From a virus, in IMG/VR virus record IMGVR_UViG_3300046373_000086, positions 1 through 42,896 of that record: a stretch of DNA of 42,896 nucleotides; one strand, given 5' to 3'. How positions within the stretch are numbered: the stretch's first letter is position 1; the number at the start of each line of letters is the position of its first letter. The translations under genes and the position numbers were made by a program. The notes under the pieces were generated by a model that was not told the DNA's origin, ran no database searches, and saw nothing but the letters and a program-made list of their open reading frames with translations. This document shows, piece after piece, positions 1-6,124 of the stretch.

Positions 1-127
1 AGTTCCAGGCACATCAGGGTAAATCCGTCTTCTTCGCTTGCGTTTCCTTTATCAAGGTACTTGCTTTTTATTTCAGGTCGGCGCCCAAACATGCGTTCAT
101 TAAGCCATTTTTTGCAATGTGTTTTTG
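1..127. repeat. Direct terminal repeat, left copy (map overlap)
   Basis: These 127 bases are identical to the last 127 bases of the window (42770-42896). A gene reads in frame across the joined ends, so the repeat marks the point where a circular or circularly permuted genome was opened. A length of exactly 127 equals a common de Bruijn assembly k-mer, so it is probably an assembly overlap and not a biological terminal repeat. The unique map length is then 42769 bp. Confidence 0.95.
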
Positions 128-347
128 CTCCTTCTGGTAGTTCTGGATTGTCTCGTTTTTTGATAAGTGATAACCTTTCGGTTTTCATATTATCGGTTAA
201 TGGTTTACCTGTGCCATTATGGCGAAGTTCTAATTCCGCTAATCGTGAAGCTTGCTTATCGGTCAACCCAATTTCCCCAGCGCAAATCTCCAATGTTGCC
301 GATGATCGGCAATAGTATTCATCTGCTAAATTTCCGTAATGTTCCAT
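1..347 (-). CDS. YqaJ/RecB-like PD-(D/E)xK exonuclease, N-terminal part (continues at 42769)
   Basis: This is the first 115 codons or so of a gene cut by the window edge. The ATG at 347 opens a frame that reaches base 1 without a stop and continues in register at 42769 down to 42253, giving a 287-residue protein when the ends are joined (864 nt including the stop). The start overlaps the 3' end of the Rad52-like gene by 22 nt, and the sequence just before it is purine-rich (GAAGGAAA), a fair ribosome binding site. This part holds the N-terminal helical region; the nuclease motifs lie in the other part. Pairing of an annealing protein with an exonuclease is the classic phage recombination module. 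Confidence 0.85.
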   Translation of the reverse strand, partial: MEHYGNLADEYYCRSSATLEICAGEIGLTDKQASRLAELELRHNGTGKPLTDNMKTERLSLIKKRDNPELPEGAKTHCKKWLNERMFGRRPEIKSKYLDKGNASEEDGFTLMCLE

Positions 348-1003
348 TTTCCTTCAAATATATCGTTAAGTTCAGTTGTTAAATGCGTTCTAAGTGCGTC
401 AAGTTCGGCACGTGTTTTTGCTTTATCAATCAGTTTTACCATGCGCTCGTGTTCCTTTTTATTCACCACGTTTACCAGTGTGCTATCGGGGTTAACTGGC
501 AATACATCCTTTCGGTTAAGGTTAGCCCCAAATATGTTTCCTATATGATCCGATGCATCTTTAACGGCTATGGTTTTTGCAATACCTAATGCCATTGGCA
601 CAGCACCTTTATTTATATTTGAGGCATCTAATTTAAGTACCCCTGTGCCGCTTTCAGTTTGCAATTCGCAAGCGCCTACACCGTCATATTCAACCCATTC
701 GTTATCTATAGGGTCTTTATACCTAACTGTCACCGAACAGCTAATTGAGTTTAACAACTGCTTATATTCGATAACCTTAATGGAGTACCTTTTGAAAAAC
801 CTTTTGAGCATAAACTCTACCTTTTCAATTGGCAAGTATTTATGGTTTTTAATGTAGGGATGCACCTTTACCCATTCAGATGGTGGTTCTTGGTTTAGGA
901 AGGTGATTAATTTGTCGCGCTCTAATTGCAATTGCGGGTTCTGGTACAACTCTTGTATCGTTACCTTGTTTTCTTTCGTGGTTGTTTGTACGGCTGTACT
1001 CAT
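326..1003 (-). CDS. Rad52-like single-strand annealing protein
   Basis: This 225-residue protein looks like a phage recombinase of the Rad52/22 superfamily, which coats single-stranded DNA and promotes annealing of complementary strands. The central region (about 60-165) has the family's pattern: a conserved basic helix, a beta strand ending in a YDGVGA-type turn, then a stretch running AVPMALGIAKTIAVKDA, followed by a Gly-Asn-rich end of the fold. The N-terminal 30 residues are polar and probably disordered. It is translated just upstream of a PD-(D/E)xK exonuclease with a 22-nt overlap, as in lambda Red-type pairs. The start at 1003 lies 6 nt after the stop of the preceding small gene. Family assignment is from sequence pattern only. 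Confidence 0.82.
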   Translation of the reverse strand: MSTAVQTTTKENKVTIQELYQNPQLQLERDKLITFLNQEPPSEWVKVHPYIKNHKYLPIEKVEFMLKRFFKRYSIKVIEYKQLLNSISCSVTVRYKDPIDNEWVEYDGVGACELQTESGTGVLKLDASNINKGAVPMALGIAKTIAVKDASDHIGNIFGANLNRKDVLPVNPDSTLVNVVNKKEHERMVKLIDKAKTRAELDALRTHLTTELNDIFEGKWNITEI

Positions 1004-1009
1004 ATTATT

Positions 1010-1144
1010 TTACTTTAATTTACTTGCCAAATTCGTATTCCTGATCTTATCCAGTTGGCGCTGGAGGTAGCGTTGCCAGATGTTGAAATTCTTACCGTTC
1101 CATTCGGGCGGGTAGACGGTGTGGGAGGTGGATTTGATAGGCAT
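1010..1144 (-). CDS. Small basic hypothetical protein (44 aa)
   Basis: A short ATG-initiated frame fits exactly between the stop of the frameshifted gene upstream (1147) and the start of the Rad52-like gene (1003), leaving 2 and 6 nt. The product is rich in Asn, Lys, Arg and aromatic residues and has a mid-protein WQRYLQRQLDKIR helix; no membrane segment or known motif is seen. Tight packing in the early operon is the main support. I do not recognise a family. Confidence 0.5.
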   Translation of the reverse strand: MPIKSTSHTVYPPEWNGKNFNIWQRYLQRQLDKIRNTNLASKLK

Positions 1145-1146
1145 GG

Positions 1147-1364
1147 TTAAACGATTTTATCCAATTCGGTTAACAAATCTTTTGCCCACTGAACGGCTAA
1201 TGTTACACCCTCTTTACTATTACTTAAATGCCCATCAGGCGCACGATTAATAATCGTGCCTGCATTGCTAATCCTGCAAAGTGTTCTAATTTGCAAATGC
1301 CATATTCGGGCTCAACATTGTTGTGGTCGCCCGTTGGGTATGCTGTTTTAAAAGCGTTTTTCAT
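1147..1364 (-). pseudogene. Small phage gene split by a -1 frame change
   Basis: From the ATG at 1364 the frame codes a start typical of a small phage family: a short polar head, then GICKLEHFAGLAMQ, like the GMTLRDYFAAKAMQ type found in many phages. That frame ends at 1224. In the -1 frame, coding-like sequence resumes at about 1260 (AGTIINRAPDGHLSN, then TLAVQWAKDLLTELDKIV) and ends at 1147, one codon-scale step before the next gene. Joining the frames gives a protein of about 73 residues with a sensible ending. No good slippery heptamer is visible, so a one-base deletion, real or from sequencing, is more likely than programmed frameshifting. A perfect palindrome sits at the change point. 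Confidence 0.5.
1241..1259. repeat. Perfect 9-bp inverted repeat
   Basis: GCACGATTA is followed by one A and then TAATCGTGC, a perfect palindrome of 19 nt. In RNA it could fold as a 7-bp stem with a 5-nt loop. It lies at the point where the coding frame of the small gene 1147-1364 changes, so it may have promoted a replication or sequencing slip, or may be a protein binding site. Confidence 0.7.
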
Positions 1365-1386
1365 ATCTATTTTAATTTAGTGGTGG

Positions 1387-2157
1387 TTAAATCTGACTAA
1401 GTATTTCACGAATAACATTCCCGTTATACTCATTTGATGTTGCGTCCAAGAATTGCAATGTTGTCATTTCGCCATCCAGATCAATACCGTGCGATTTAAC
1501 AAACATCATACGCCCACTTTCACAACTCCCAGTTAAAAAGTGATGCCAATCAAAGAACAATCTATTGCTATACAATTCGTTCTTTTTGAACTTTGATATA
1601 AATTCTGCCTTCTTTTCATCGAAAGACAACGAAGCAAAAAACTTATCCTGAACATCACGTATTGCAAGTTCTTTAGTTTCGCCATGTGCGAATAAGTTTC
1701 CCGACTTAGCTATGTACATTTTGCGCGTGCTCATGTCATCTTTAATGATCAGAACCTTAGCCAGGTTGTTAACGACTGACAAAAACGTACATGGTATATC
1801 ATCGATGTAATACACTGGTTTGCCGTTGAATTTGCTAAATGAATGGATTTCTTTGTTAAGAAAGCCTTTACGATATTCTGCAATAGGTAACTGTTTAACA
1901 TCGCCATAGCCATAGCCATCGCCATCGCCAGAGCCATCGCCATCGCCATCGCCATAGCCATAGCCATCGCCATCGCCAGAGCCATCGCCATCGCCATCGC
2001 CATAGCCATCGCCATAGCCAGAGCCATCGCCAGAGCCAAAGCCAGAGCCATCGCCAAAGCCAGAGCCATCGCCATAGCCAGAGCCAGAGCCAGAGCCATC
2101 GCCAGAGCCATCGCTTACAGGGTCAATACTCATAAATTGTTTAATTAGATTTTCCAT
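1387..2157 (-). CDS. Gly-Xaa low-complexity repeat protein with conserved HHxLTGSC C-terminal domain
   Basis: The 256-residue product has three parts. Residues 1-14 form a short helix. About residues 15-86 are an uninterrupted run of Gly alternating with Asp, Ser or Tyr. The rest is a globular domain that opens with a GKPVYYIDDIP strand, carries an FAHGETKELA motif, and contains WHHFLTGSC followed by a Gly-Arg and a Thr-Leu-Gln-Phe helix. I recall similar proteins in many phages and bacteria, always with a variable Gly-Xaa head, but know no function. The start overlaps the end of the DUF6948-like gene by 13 nt, and the two families are often neighbours, which suggests a shared role. The head is acidic and probably disordered. 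Confidence 0.72.
   Translation of the reverse strand: MENLIKQFMSIDPVSDGSGDGSGSGSGYGDGSGFGDGSGFGSGDGSGYGDGYGDGDGDGSGDGDGYGYGDGDGDGSGDGDGYGYGDVKQLPIAEYRKGFLNKEIHSFSKFNGKPVYYIDDIPCTFLSVVNNLAKVLIIKDDMSTRKMYIAKSGNLFAHGETKELAIRDVQDKFFASLSFDEKKAEFISKFKKNELYSNRLFFDWHHFLTGSCESGRMMFVKSHGIDLDGEMTTLQFLDATSNEYNGNVIREILSQI
1900..2114 (-). repeat. Hexanucleotide repeat tract coding for Gly-Xaa
   Basis: On the plus strand this is about 35 tandem hexamers of the form GCCATC, GCCATA, GCCAGA and, rarely, GCCAAA. They encode Gly-Asp, Gly-Tyr, Gly-Ser and Gly-Phe on the minus strand. Runs of hexamers recur as larger blocks (for example two adjacent copies of a unit of about 48-54 nt near 1905-2005), so the tract has grown by unequal exchange or slippage at more than one scale. 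Length changes in steps of six keep the frame, so the tract is a good candidate for length variation between relatives. Confidence 0.9.
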
Positions 2158-2444
2158 TCTTTCACAGATTTAATGTTTGAAACCGCTTGTTCAGTACATG
2201 GTAATACCTCAATAACTTGGGGTAAATAAACGCCATCTTCATCGGTGATAGTTACAGTGAATTTGCACGATTCAGGTTTTTTAGTTCCTTCCATAGCTAA
2301 TTGGCTTAAAGAAGCGGCGCCAGACCAGTACCACAAGCGACGGGCGTTTGTTATAATAGCAATACTGCCATCTAACGATTTCTTGTTACCAAACCATACA
2401 CCCGCCGAATGGGTGCGAATAATGTAGAATTTTTCAGTTTTCAT
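2145..2444 (-). CDS. DUF6948-like protein, first gene of the early leftward operon
   Basis: The 99-residue product fits a widespread family that I know as DUF6948: an opening strand with the pattern IIRTHSAGVWFG, then NARRLWYWSGAASLSQLAMEG in the middle, a FTVTI strand after a Cys-Lys, and an ending in which an IEVLPCTEQA helix is followed by a Trp. No enzymatic motif is visible and function is unknown. I chose the ATG at 2444 because a longer reading from 2504 would put the start inside a strong promoter match and add a Cys-rich, non-conserved head. The TSS expected from that promoter lies about 30 nt upstream of 2444. The 3' end overlaps the Gly-Xaa repeat gene by 13 nt. Confidence 0.78.
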   Translation of the reverse strand: MKTEKFYIIRTHSAGVWFGNKKSLDGSIAIITNARRLWYWSGAASLSQLAMEGTKKPESCKFTVTITDEDGVYLPQVIEVLPCTEQAVSNIKSVKEWKI

Positions 2445-2481
2445 AATTGTTAAGCCGATATTGTTATCGCATCGACAAGGG

Positions 2482-2513
2482 CAAATATAAATACACGAAA
2501 CCATACTACCAAA
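2482..2513 (-). promoter_or_regulatory. Early leftward promoter (PL)
   Basis: On the minus strand there is TTTG (2513-2510), a 20-nt spacer, and TATATTTG (2489-2482). This is a full match to the Bacteroidota primary-sigma consensus TTTG-N19-21-TAnnTTTG. It lies about 38 nt before the ATG at 2444 and faces leftward into the recombination operon. Its -33 element is part of the longer block AAATAAATTTG shared with the plus-strand island promoters. Confidence 0.72.
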
Positions 2514-2545
2514 TTTATTTTACAATTTATTTTCAAATAAATTTG
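2510..2545. repeat. Symmetric control region between divergent promoters
   Basis: CAAATTTATTT (2510-2520) and AAATAAATTTG (2535-2545) are perfect 11-bp inverted copies separated by 14 nt. Each arm contains the -33 TTTG of one of two divergent promoters. The symmetry means both directions carry the same extended -33 block, and a dimeric regulator bound here could control both at once. Confidence 0.7.
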
Positions 2546-2573
2546 CAGGTAATAAAAATAGTCCGTACACTTG
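2542..2573 (+). promoter_or_regulatory. Rightward promoter of island A (P1)
   Basis: TTTG (2542-2545), a 20-nt spacer and TACACTTG (2566-2573) match the Bacteroidota consensus with one mismatch in the -7 box. The block in front reads AAATAAATTTG, as in PL, in P2 at 16314 and, with one extra A, in P3 at 8993. The first gene on this strand starts at 2608, leaving a leader of roughly 28 nt. Confidence 0.62.
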
Positions 2574-2607
2574 TATTGTCAATCAAGGGAAACAAAACTT
2601 AGCAGTT

Positions 2608-2754
2608 ATGAAAACTATACAAATAACAAATACCTCTAAAAATATAGCCGGCTTAAAAAAGAACGGGTATAAATATAAAATAATTAATCTAATGCTATTG
2701 AGCGTTCAGGTTGAATTAGATGTAACCCCAAATAAACTTACTAAATCATTTTAA
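2608..2754 (+). CDS. Small basic hypothetical protein (48 aa), first gene of island A
   Basis: This frame begins at the first ATG after promoter P1 and stops one base before the next gene. The product is Lys-rich, with an IAGLKKNGYKYKIINLML segment that could form a strand-turn-strand or an amphipathic helix; no known motif. Support is position (first gene after a promoter, abutting the next) and a coding-like residue mix. Function unknown. Confidence 0.55.
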   Translation: MKTIQITNTSKNIAGLKKNGYKYKIINLMLLSVQVELDVTPNKLTKSF

Positions 2755-2755
2755 T

Positions 2756-3016
2756 ATGACGCACATATCTCAAAATTGCAAAAGCAGAAATAAACAATTG
2801 AAAGACTTTGAACCAAGGCCAAACGATTGTTTTATTGTTTCAGAAGACCATAGTAGCGATATCCACAAAGAAGATATTTTACTTTTTGCAGAGGAAAGCA
2901 ATGGCTCAACAATGTTTTTAATTAATTTGTCTACAGTAAAAGTTTTACTTATACCTGCCTGCCAAAGTATAAAAGTAAGACCTTTACATTCAATAGAAAT
3001 TAACTGGTCTTTATAA
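2756..3016 (+). CDS. Hypothetical protein (86 aa)
   Basis: A small cytoplasmic-type protein with no recognised family. The N-terminal third is polar and charged (Asn, Lys, Arg, Asp, His), and the C-terminal half alternates hydrophobic residues in a way that suggests a beta-rich fold. It begins one base after the stop of the 48-aa gene, so the two are probably co-translated from the P1 transcript. Two short hairpins follow it before the next gene. Confidence 0.55.
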   Translation: MTHISQNCKSRNKQLKDFEPRPNDCFIVSEDHSSDIHKEDILLFAEESNGSTMFLINLSTVKVLLIPACQSIKVRPLHSIEINWSL

Positions 3017-3028
3017 CCCCATGTTTTA

Positions 3029-3077
3029 CCTGCTAGGTTTTGCAGGCTACCAACCCCGCCCGTTTCGATTGGCGGGG
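3029..3077 (+). promoter_or_regulatory. Two tandem RNA hairpins in an intergenic leader
   Basis: CCTGC/GCAGG (3029-3033 with 3042-3046) and CCCCGCC/GGCGGGG (3054-3060 with 3071-3077) are both perfect. They fill the 73-nt gap between the stop at 3016 and the ATG at 3090. Neither is followed by a T run, so they are not simple terminators; they may set mRNA stability or translation of the next gene. Confidence 0.4.
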
Positions 3078-3089
3078 ATTTGGTGGTAT

Positions 3090-3293
3090 ATGGAGACAAC
3101 AAAACGTAAAAACAGAAACACAAAGTACCCATTTAGCCAGTTGCCACAAGGTGGAACATTTAAAATACAGTACTTTGAATACAACAGCATGCTAACATCA
3201 TTACGTGGTTATAACAAACGGCATGGGTTAAAAATGACTGTTGAGAAATCGGATCTAAACAAAACACAATTACTTATCACCCGCATATCATGA
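3090..3293 (+). CDS. Small basic hypothetical protein (67 aa)
   Basis: The ATG at 3090 is preferred to an upstream alternative at 3021, because the extra residues would be coded by the GC-rich hairpin sequence and do not look conserved. The product opens with a strongly basic stretch (TTKRKNRN), has FKIQYFEYNSMLTSLRGYNKRHG in two parts around residue 25-45, and ends in a hydrophobic strand. This resembles short phage proteins with a split beta fold and basic surface, perhaps nucleic acid binding. The stop overlaps the next ATG (ATGA). Confidence 0.6.
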   Translation: METTKRKNRNTKYPFSQLPQGGTFKIQYFEYNSMLTSLRGYNKRHGLKMTVEKSDLNKTQLLITRIS

Positions 3294-3481
3294 CCACCCA
3301 ACCCCGCCGTCGTATCATCATCAGATTTGATGAGTATTTTAATTACGAGATAGTTGTTTACCGCCGTAATTGGTGGTGGCGATTTGAAAGCCAATACAGG
3401 CGAACGAGTAAGATTGATGCGTGTAGATTGGCGATTGCGTTGGGCAGGAATTATGGGTGTGGCGTAATAGATTTAACTTAA
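3290..3481 (+). CDS. Small Arg/aromatic-rich hypothetical protein (63 aa)
   Basis: The start overlaps the previous stop as ATGA, a sign of translational coupling. The product is very rich in Arg, Tyr, Phe and Trp, with a central NWWWRF run followed by an amphipathic helix (KIDACRLAIALGR). High positive charge suggests binding to nucleic acid or to an acidic partner, but I recognise no family. Confidence 0.6.
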   Translation: MTTQPRRRIIIRFDEYFNYEIVVYRRNWWWRFESQYRRTSKIDACRLAIALGRNYGCGVIDLT

Positions 3482-3493
3482 TAACCTAATAAA

Positions 3494-4342
3494 ATGAAAA
3501 ACGATAAGCTAACAGGCCCCGTAAAAGACGGGCTATTTACCCCAATAAACATTTGCCACAGCAAGTATCACAGACAGGAGTATAGCGAATTATACTCCAC
3601 CCTCCCCATCTTCGACACTTCCGGCATCCCTGTAAAATATGCTGAAAAGGTGGAAGCAGAGGGGCCGGTGTGGCAGTATAGGCCAAAAGACGGACTTAAC
3701 GAAATCAATGATATCAAATGGCGTGAATTTCAAACTTCATGGAAAAAGATGAATGGAAACGAATATCGCCAAGTCTACCTGTTAACCGTATCACCAACAG
3801 AACAGAATTCTAATTGTACCGAAAAAGGTATAATTAAAAAGGCCGATGCACAGCCTGTAAAAGAGGGGGATGGGGGAATAACCCCTGTTAATTTAGGGGT
3901 TGCCAATGGCATTGACCCGTGCCCATTTTGCGCTGGTAAAGAGGGCGAAACGGTATTTTTAGGCTACAAGGAGCCGAGATATATGATATCATGCGCTAAT
4001 TGTAATGTAAGGCTTATTGACGACAGAAAAGATAAGGTTCAGGCAAAATGGAATTTACGTAATGGCATAACATTTTGGGACAAACAATCGTGGCTGAAAG
4101 AAAATACCGCCGCCCTCACTACTCATTCGAGTAGTGAGGGCGGCGGTAATCAATGGATAAGCGTAGAGGATAGCTTACCAATCGACAACCAAATTGTAAC
4201 AGCAAAACATAGGCATTCCGGCCACATTGGTAAAGAGGTAACATTCAAAAATGGCAAATTCTATCATGAGTTTACATCTGTTAATTCTTTGGAAACTACT
4301 GATGTTGAGTTTAAAAATGTAACAGAATGGCAGCCGATTTAA
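3494..4342 (+). CDS. Lar-like zinc-ribbon and DUF551 fusion protein
   Basis: The 282-residue product joins two known small phage domains. At about residues 137-190 is a Lar-type zinc ribbon: CPFC, then about 20 residues later SCANC, then an Asp/Lys-rich loop and the KWNLRNG ending typical of Lar restriction-alleviation proteins. At about 218-282 is a DUF551-like domain that opens WISVEDSLP, has a KNGKFYHEF strand, and ends TEWQPI. The N-terminal 130 residues are less clear, with a GPVWQYRPKDG segment. The linker between the two domains is coded by a perfect GC-rich 20-bp hairpin. Lar proteins of the Rac prophage modulate type I restriction; here that role is only inferred. It sits in an island with a methyltransferase gene. 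Confidence 0.75.
   Translation: MKNDKLTGPVKDGLFTPINICHSKYHRQEYSELYSTLPIFDTSGIPVKYAEKVEAEGPVWQYRPKDGLNEINDIKWREFQTSWKKMNGNEYRQVYLLTVSPTEQNSNCTEKGIIKKADAQPVKEGDGGITPVNLGVANGIDPCPFCAGKEGETVFLGYKEPRYMISCANCNVRLIDDRKDKVQAKWNLRNGITFWDKQSWLKENTAALTTHSSSEGGGNQWISVEDSLPIDNQIVTAKHRHSGHIGKEVTFKNGKFYHEFTSVNSLETTDVEFKNVTEWQPI
4105..4148. repeat. Perfect 20-bp inverted repeat (4-nt loop) inside a coding region
   Basis: The arms 4105-4124 and 4129-4148 are perfectly complementary around the loop ATTC. The core arm is CCGCCCTCACTACTC and its inverse. The sequence is far more GC-rich than its surroundings and stays in frame, coding a Thr/Ala/Ser/Gly-rich linker between the Lar-like and DUF551-like domains. 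It has no T run after it. It looks like an inserted mobile palindrome or a selected RNA hairpin. Confidence 0.95.
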
Positions 4343-4363
4343 TCATCCAAATAAAAACTTACG

Positions 4364-4531
4364 ATGAAAATTAAAGACTTACGGGCAATAATAAATGACC
4401 CGATGATTGATGAAGAACTTGAAGTTGGCTACGCCGATAATTGTATTGAGCCGACAGGAGTTCAGCCTATAGAACGGCTAACAGAAGTATATAACGGATT
4501 GGATCAAATTGTTGGCTACGTCGTAGTTTAA
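4364..4531 (+). CDS. Small acidic hypothetical protein (55 aa)
   Basis: A short frame between the Lar/DUF551 gene and the next cassette. It starts MKIKDLRAIINDPMIDEELE, a pattern found in small phage proteins that begin with a helix and a run of acidic residues, and ends in a hydrophobic VGYVVV strand. The upstream sequence AAAACTTACG is A-rich as for neighbours. No family recognised. Confidence 0.6.
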   Translation: MKIKDLRAIINDPMIDEELEVGYADNCIEPTGVQPIERLTEVYNGLDQIVGYVVV

Positions 4532-4566
4532 TCAACCAAATACGAAACATTTAAAAGAAAATAATA

Positions 4567-4959
4567 ATGAAAATCATGAACATCATGAACATTACAGAAT
4601 TAGCCAATAAGGCAGCAAATCAAACAGCACGTGAGCACGAAGGTCAATTTGACGAACGTGTATATTACTTCGAGGAAGGCGTAAATGAGTTGGTAAAAGC
4701 ATTAATACCCATCCTAATGGATAAGATGAACCCTGATAACTCAATATCTGCTAAAGAGTATTGGTACAGATGCGGCATTAACGATGTAATCGAAATACTA
4801 AAAGCCTCTGTAAAAACGGACTTTGATTTAGGGCTTAGTGAAAAAGCTACAATTGAAAAAATGAACAATATGTGTGATCAGTCATTAGACCCAGGAACAC
4901 ATAATAAGTGGGAGGAAGTAAAAAGTATGCTTTTTGAAAATAGAAAAGCATTGAAATAA
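4567..4959 (+). CDS. Hypothetical helical acidic protein (130 aa)
   Basis: Mostly alpha-helical by composition, with acidic and aromatic patches (HEGQFDERVYYFEEG) and two long amphipathic helices in the middle and C-terminal parts. There are three closely spaced ATGs at the start (4567, 4576, 4585); I list the first. No signal peptide, membrane segment or catalytic motif. It is in a run of similar small genes driven from P1. Confidence 0.6.
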   Translation: MKIMNIMNITELANKAANQTAREHEGQFDERVYYFEEGVNELVKALIPILMDKMNPDNSISAKEYWYRCGINDVIEILKASVKTDFDLGLSEKATIEKMNNMCDQSLDPGTHNKWEEVKSMLFENRKALK

Positions 4960-4987
4960 TACACGAAACATTTAAAAGGATAAGAGA

Positions 4988-5227
4988 ATGAAAAAACAAA
5001 CACAGTACCATGCTTCAGGACATGCAGGTTTTAGCTTAAAAAACGGCGTAGCAGAAACAGAAAAACTAAATAGGCTATGCTGGTTAACCTCAAATGAGTT
5101 TATTCTTGAGGGTAATGAATGGCATCATCTACAAGAACCAATTATGATTAAACAATCAATCGTAGAAACAGCCACTGTTGCAGAGTGGGATATACTAATT
5201 GATAGTATAGAGTATTTCACAATATAA
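4988..5227 (+). CDS. Hypothetical protein (79 aa)
   Basis: The ATG follows AAAGGATAAGAGA, a purine-rich ribosome binding site. The sequence has a His/Gly-rich head (YHASGHAGFS), a Trp-rich middle, and ends with an AEWDILIDSIEYF helix. No known domain. Spacing of 28 nt from the previous gene fits one operon. Confidence 0.58.
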   Translation: MKKQTQYHASGHAGFSLKNGVAETEKLNRLCWLTSNEFILEGNEWHHLQEPIMIKQSIVETATVAEWDILIDSIEYFTI

Positions 5228-5239
5228 CGATTAAAAAAA

Positions 5240-5368
5240 ATGGCATTTAGATATTCAATAATTTATTTCAATAGCGGAAGCGTACGCATGTGTACTGTTT
5301 TAGCAGGTAATGTACAGCATGCGATTGAACAAGCAATAGAAACGGGTGATTTAACAATGAACGAATAA
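5240..5368 (+). CDS. Small hypothetical protein (42 aa)
   Basis: A short ATG frame after an eight-A run, starting 12 nt past the previous stop. The product has a hydrophobic strand (FRYSIIYFNSG), a second strand (VRMCTVLAG) and an acidic helix (HAIEQAIETGD). This beta-beta-alpha layout reads like a small folded protein. No family recognised. Confidence 0.5.
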   Translation: MAFRYSIIYFNSGSVRMCTVLAGNVQHAIEQAIETGDLTMNE

Positions 5369-5384
5369 TTAGCATTATTAAATT

Positions 5385-5681
5385 ATGAAAGACTACCAAA
5401 AATTAATTAACGAAAAATTGGTTAAGGTTTATGGCACTTTTAGCGTATGCCAAAAAAAATTTAAAGAGTTTGATTTTGAGAACAGGGGTTTTATAATCGA
5501 CTTAATGCAGGTCACTGATTACATATCGCCTTTAAAGCCAGATGATTTTATCCAATGGATTATAGATAACGATAAAGTTCTATTATTCAATGCTGCTGTT
5601 ATGTATCTGATTGATATGAAATCGGGTAAGATATATCGGAATCAAATTCCATTGTTGCAATACATGGGTAAAACATATTAA
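5385..5681 (+). CDS. Hypothetical protein (98 aa)
   Basis: A mixed alpha/beta sequence with a basic first helix, an FDFENRGFIIDLMQV region and a C-terminal hydrophobic strand near AAVMYLIDMKSGK. No Cys, no membrane segment and no motif that I can name. It starts 16 nt after the previous stop and is followed by 42 nt with no clear terminator. Confidence 0.55.
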   Translation: MKDYQKLINEKLVKVYGTFSVCQKKFKEFDFENRGFIIDLMQVTDYISPLKPDDFIQWIIDNDKVLLFNAAVMYLIDMKSGKIYRNQIPLLQYMGKTY

Positions 5682-5723
5682 CCCCCTCACACCCAAACCG
5701 ACAATTAAGACAAAGGAAAAGAT

Positions 5724-6110
5724 ATGAAAAGAGAAATAAAGTTTCGAATATGGGATGATGCACCTATAAATGACGGGGTTGCTGGTGTGATGATTGATAT
5801 GGATTATGCTATGAAGTCTGACTACTTAAAATCAGCACTCGATGGTAAATATCCTATTATGCAATTCACTGGACTTAAAGACAAAACGGGGGCTGATATA
5901 TGGGAAGATGATATTGTTGAAGCAATTTTTAATGTTCACGGGATGGAGAGTAGTATAAAGTTTAACGCTAAAATTATTTATAACAGCAATATAGGTGCAT
6001 TCCAAATTTCATATAGAAACAGTGACGATCATTTTGTAAGCGATACGATATACAGCCGGTATTTTCTTAAAGTCATCGGCAACATCTATGAAAACGCTGA
6101 ACTTATTTAA
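5724..6110 (+). CDS. YopX family protein
   Basis: The 128-residue product has the YopX family layout: an opening EIKFRIWDD, then a mid-protein IMQFTGLKDKTGADIWEDDIV motif in which the TGLKD and the acidic IWEDDIV turns are the hallmark, and the ending VIGNIYENAELI. YopX proteins are common in phages and genomic islands of Firmicutes and Bacteroidota; their function is not known. The insert between head and motif (about residues 15-45) is longer than usual. The ATG follows CAAAGGAAAAGAT. Confidence 0.9.
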   Translation: MKREIKFRIWDDAPINDGVAGVMIDMDYAMKSDYLKSALDGKYPIMQFTGLKDKTGADIWEDDIVEAIFNVHGMESSIKFNAKIIYNSNIGAFQISYRNSDDHFVSDTIYSRYFLKVIGNIYENAELI

Positions 6111-6124
6111 CCCCCAACACCATT

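Noticed and set aside
1-127. True direct terminal repeat of a linear phage genome
   Set aside because: Cannot be excluded, but a length equal to a common assembler k-mer and a gene reading through the joint make an assembly overlap more likely.
1749-2111. Ala-Leu-Met rich minus-strand frame that looks like a long membrane protein
   Set aside because: It is the second frame of the GCCANN hexamer tract; the Gly-Xaa frame continues into a conserved domain and this one does not.
1900-2114. CRISPR or other noncoding tandem repeat
   Set aside because: The hexamers are in frame and code part of a protein with a conserved C-terminal domain.
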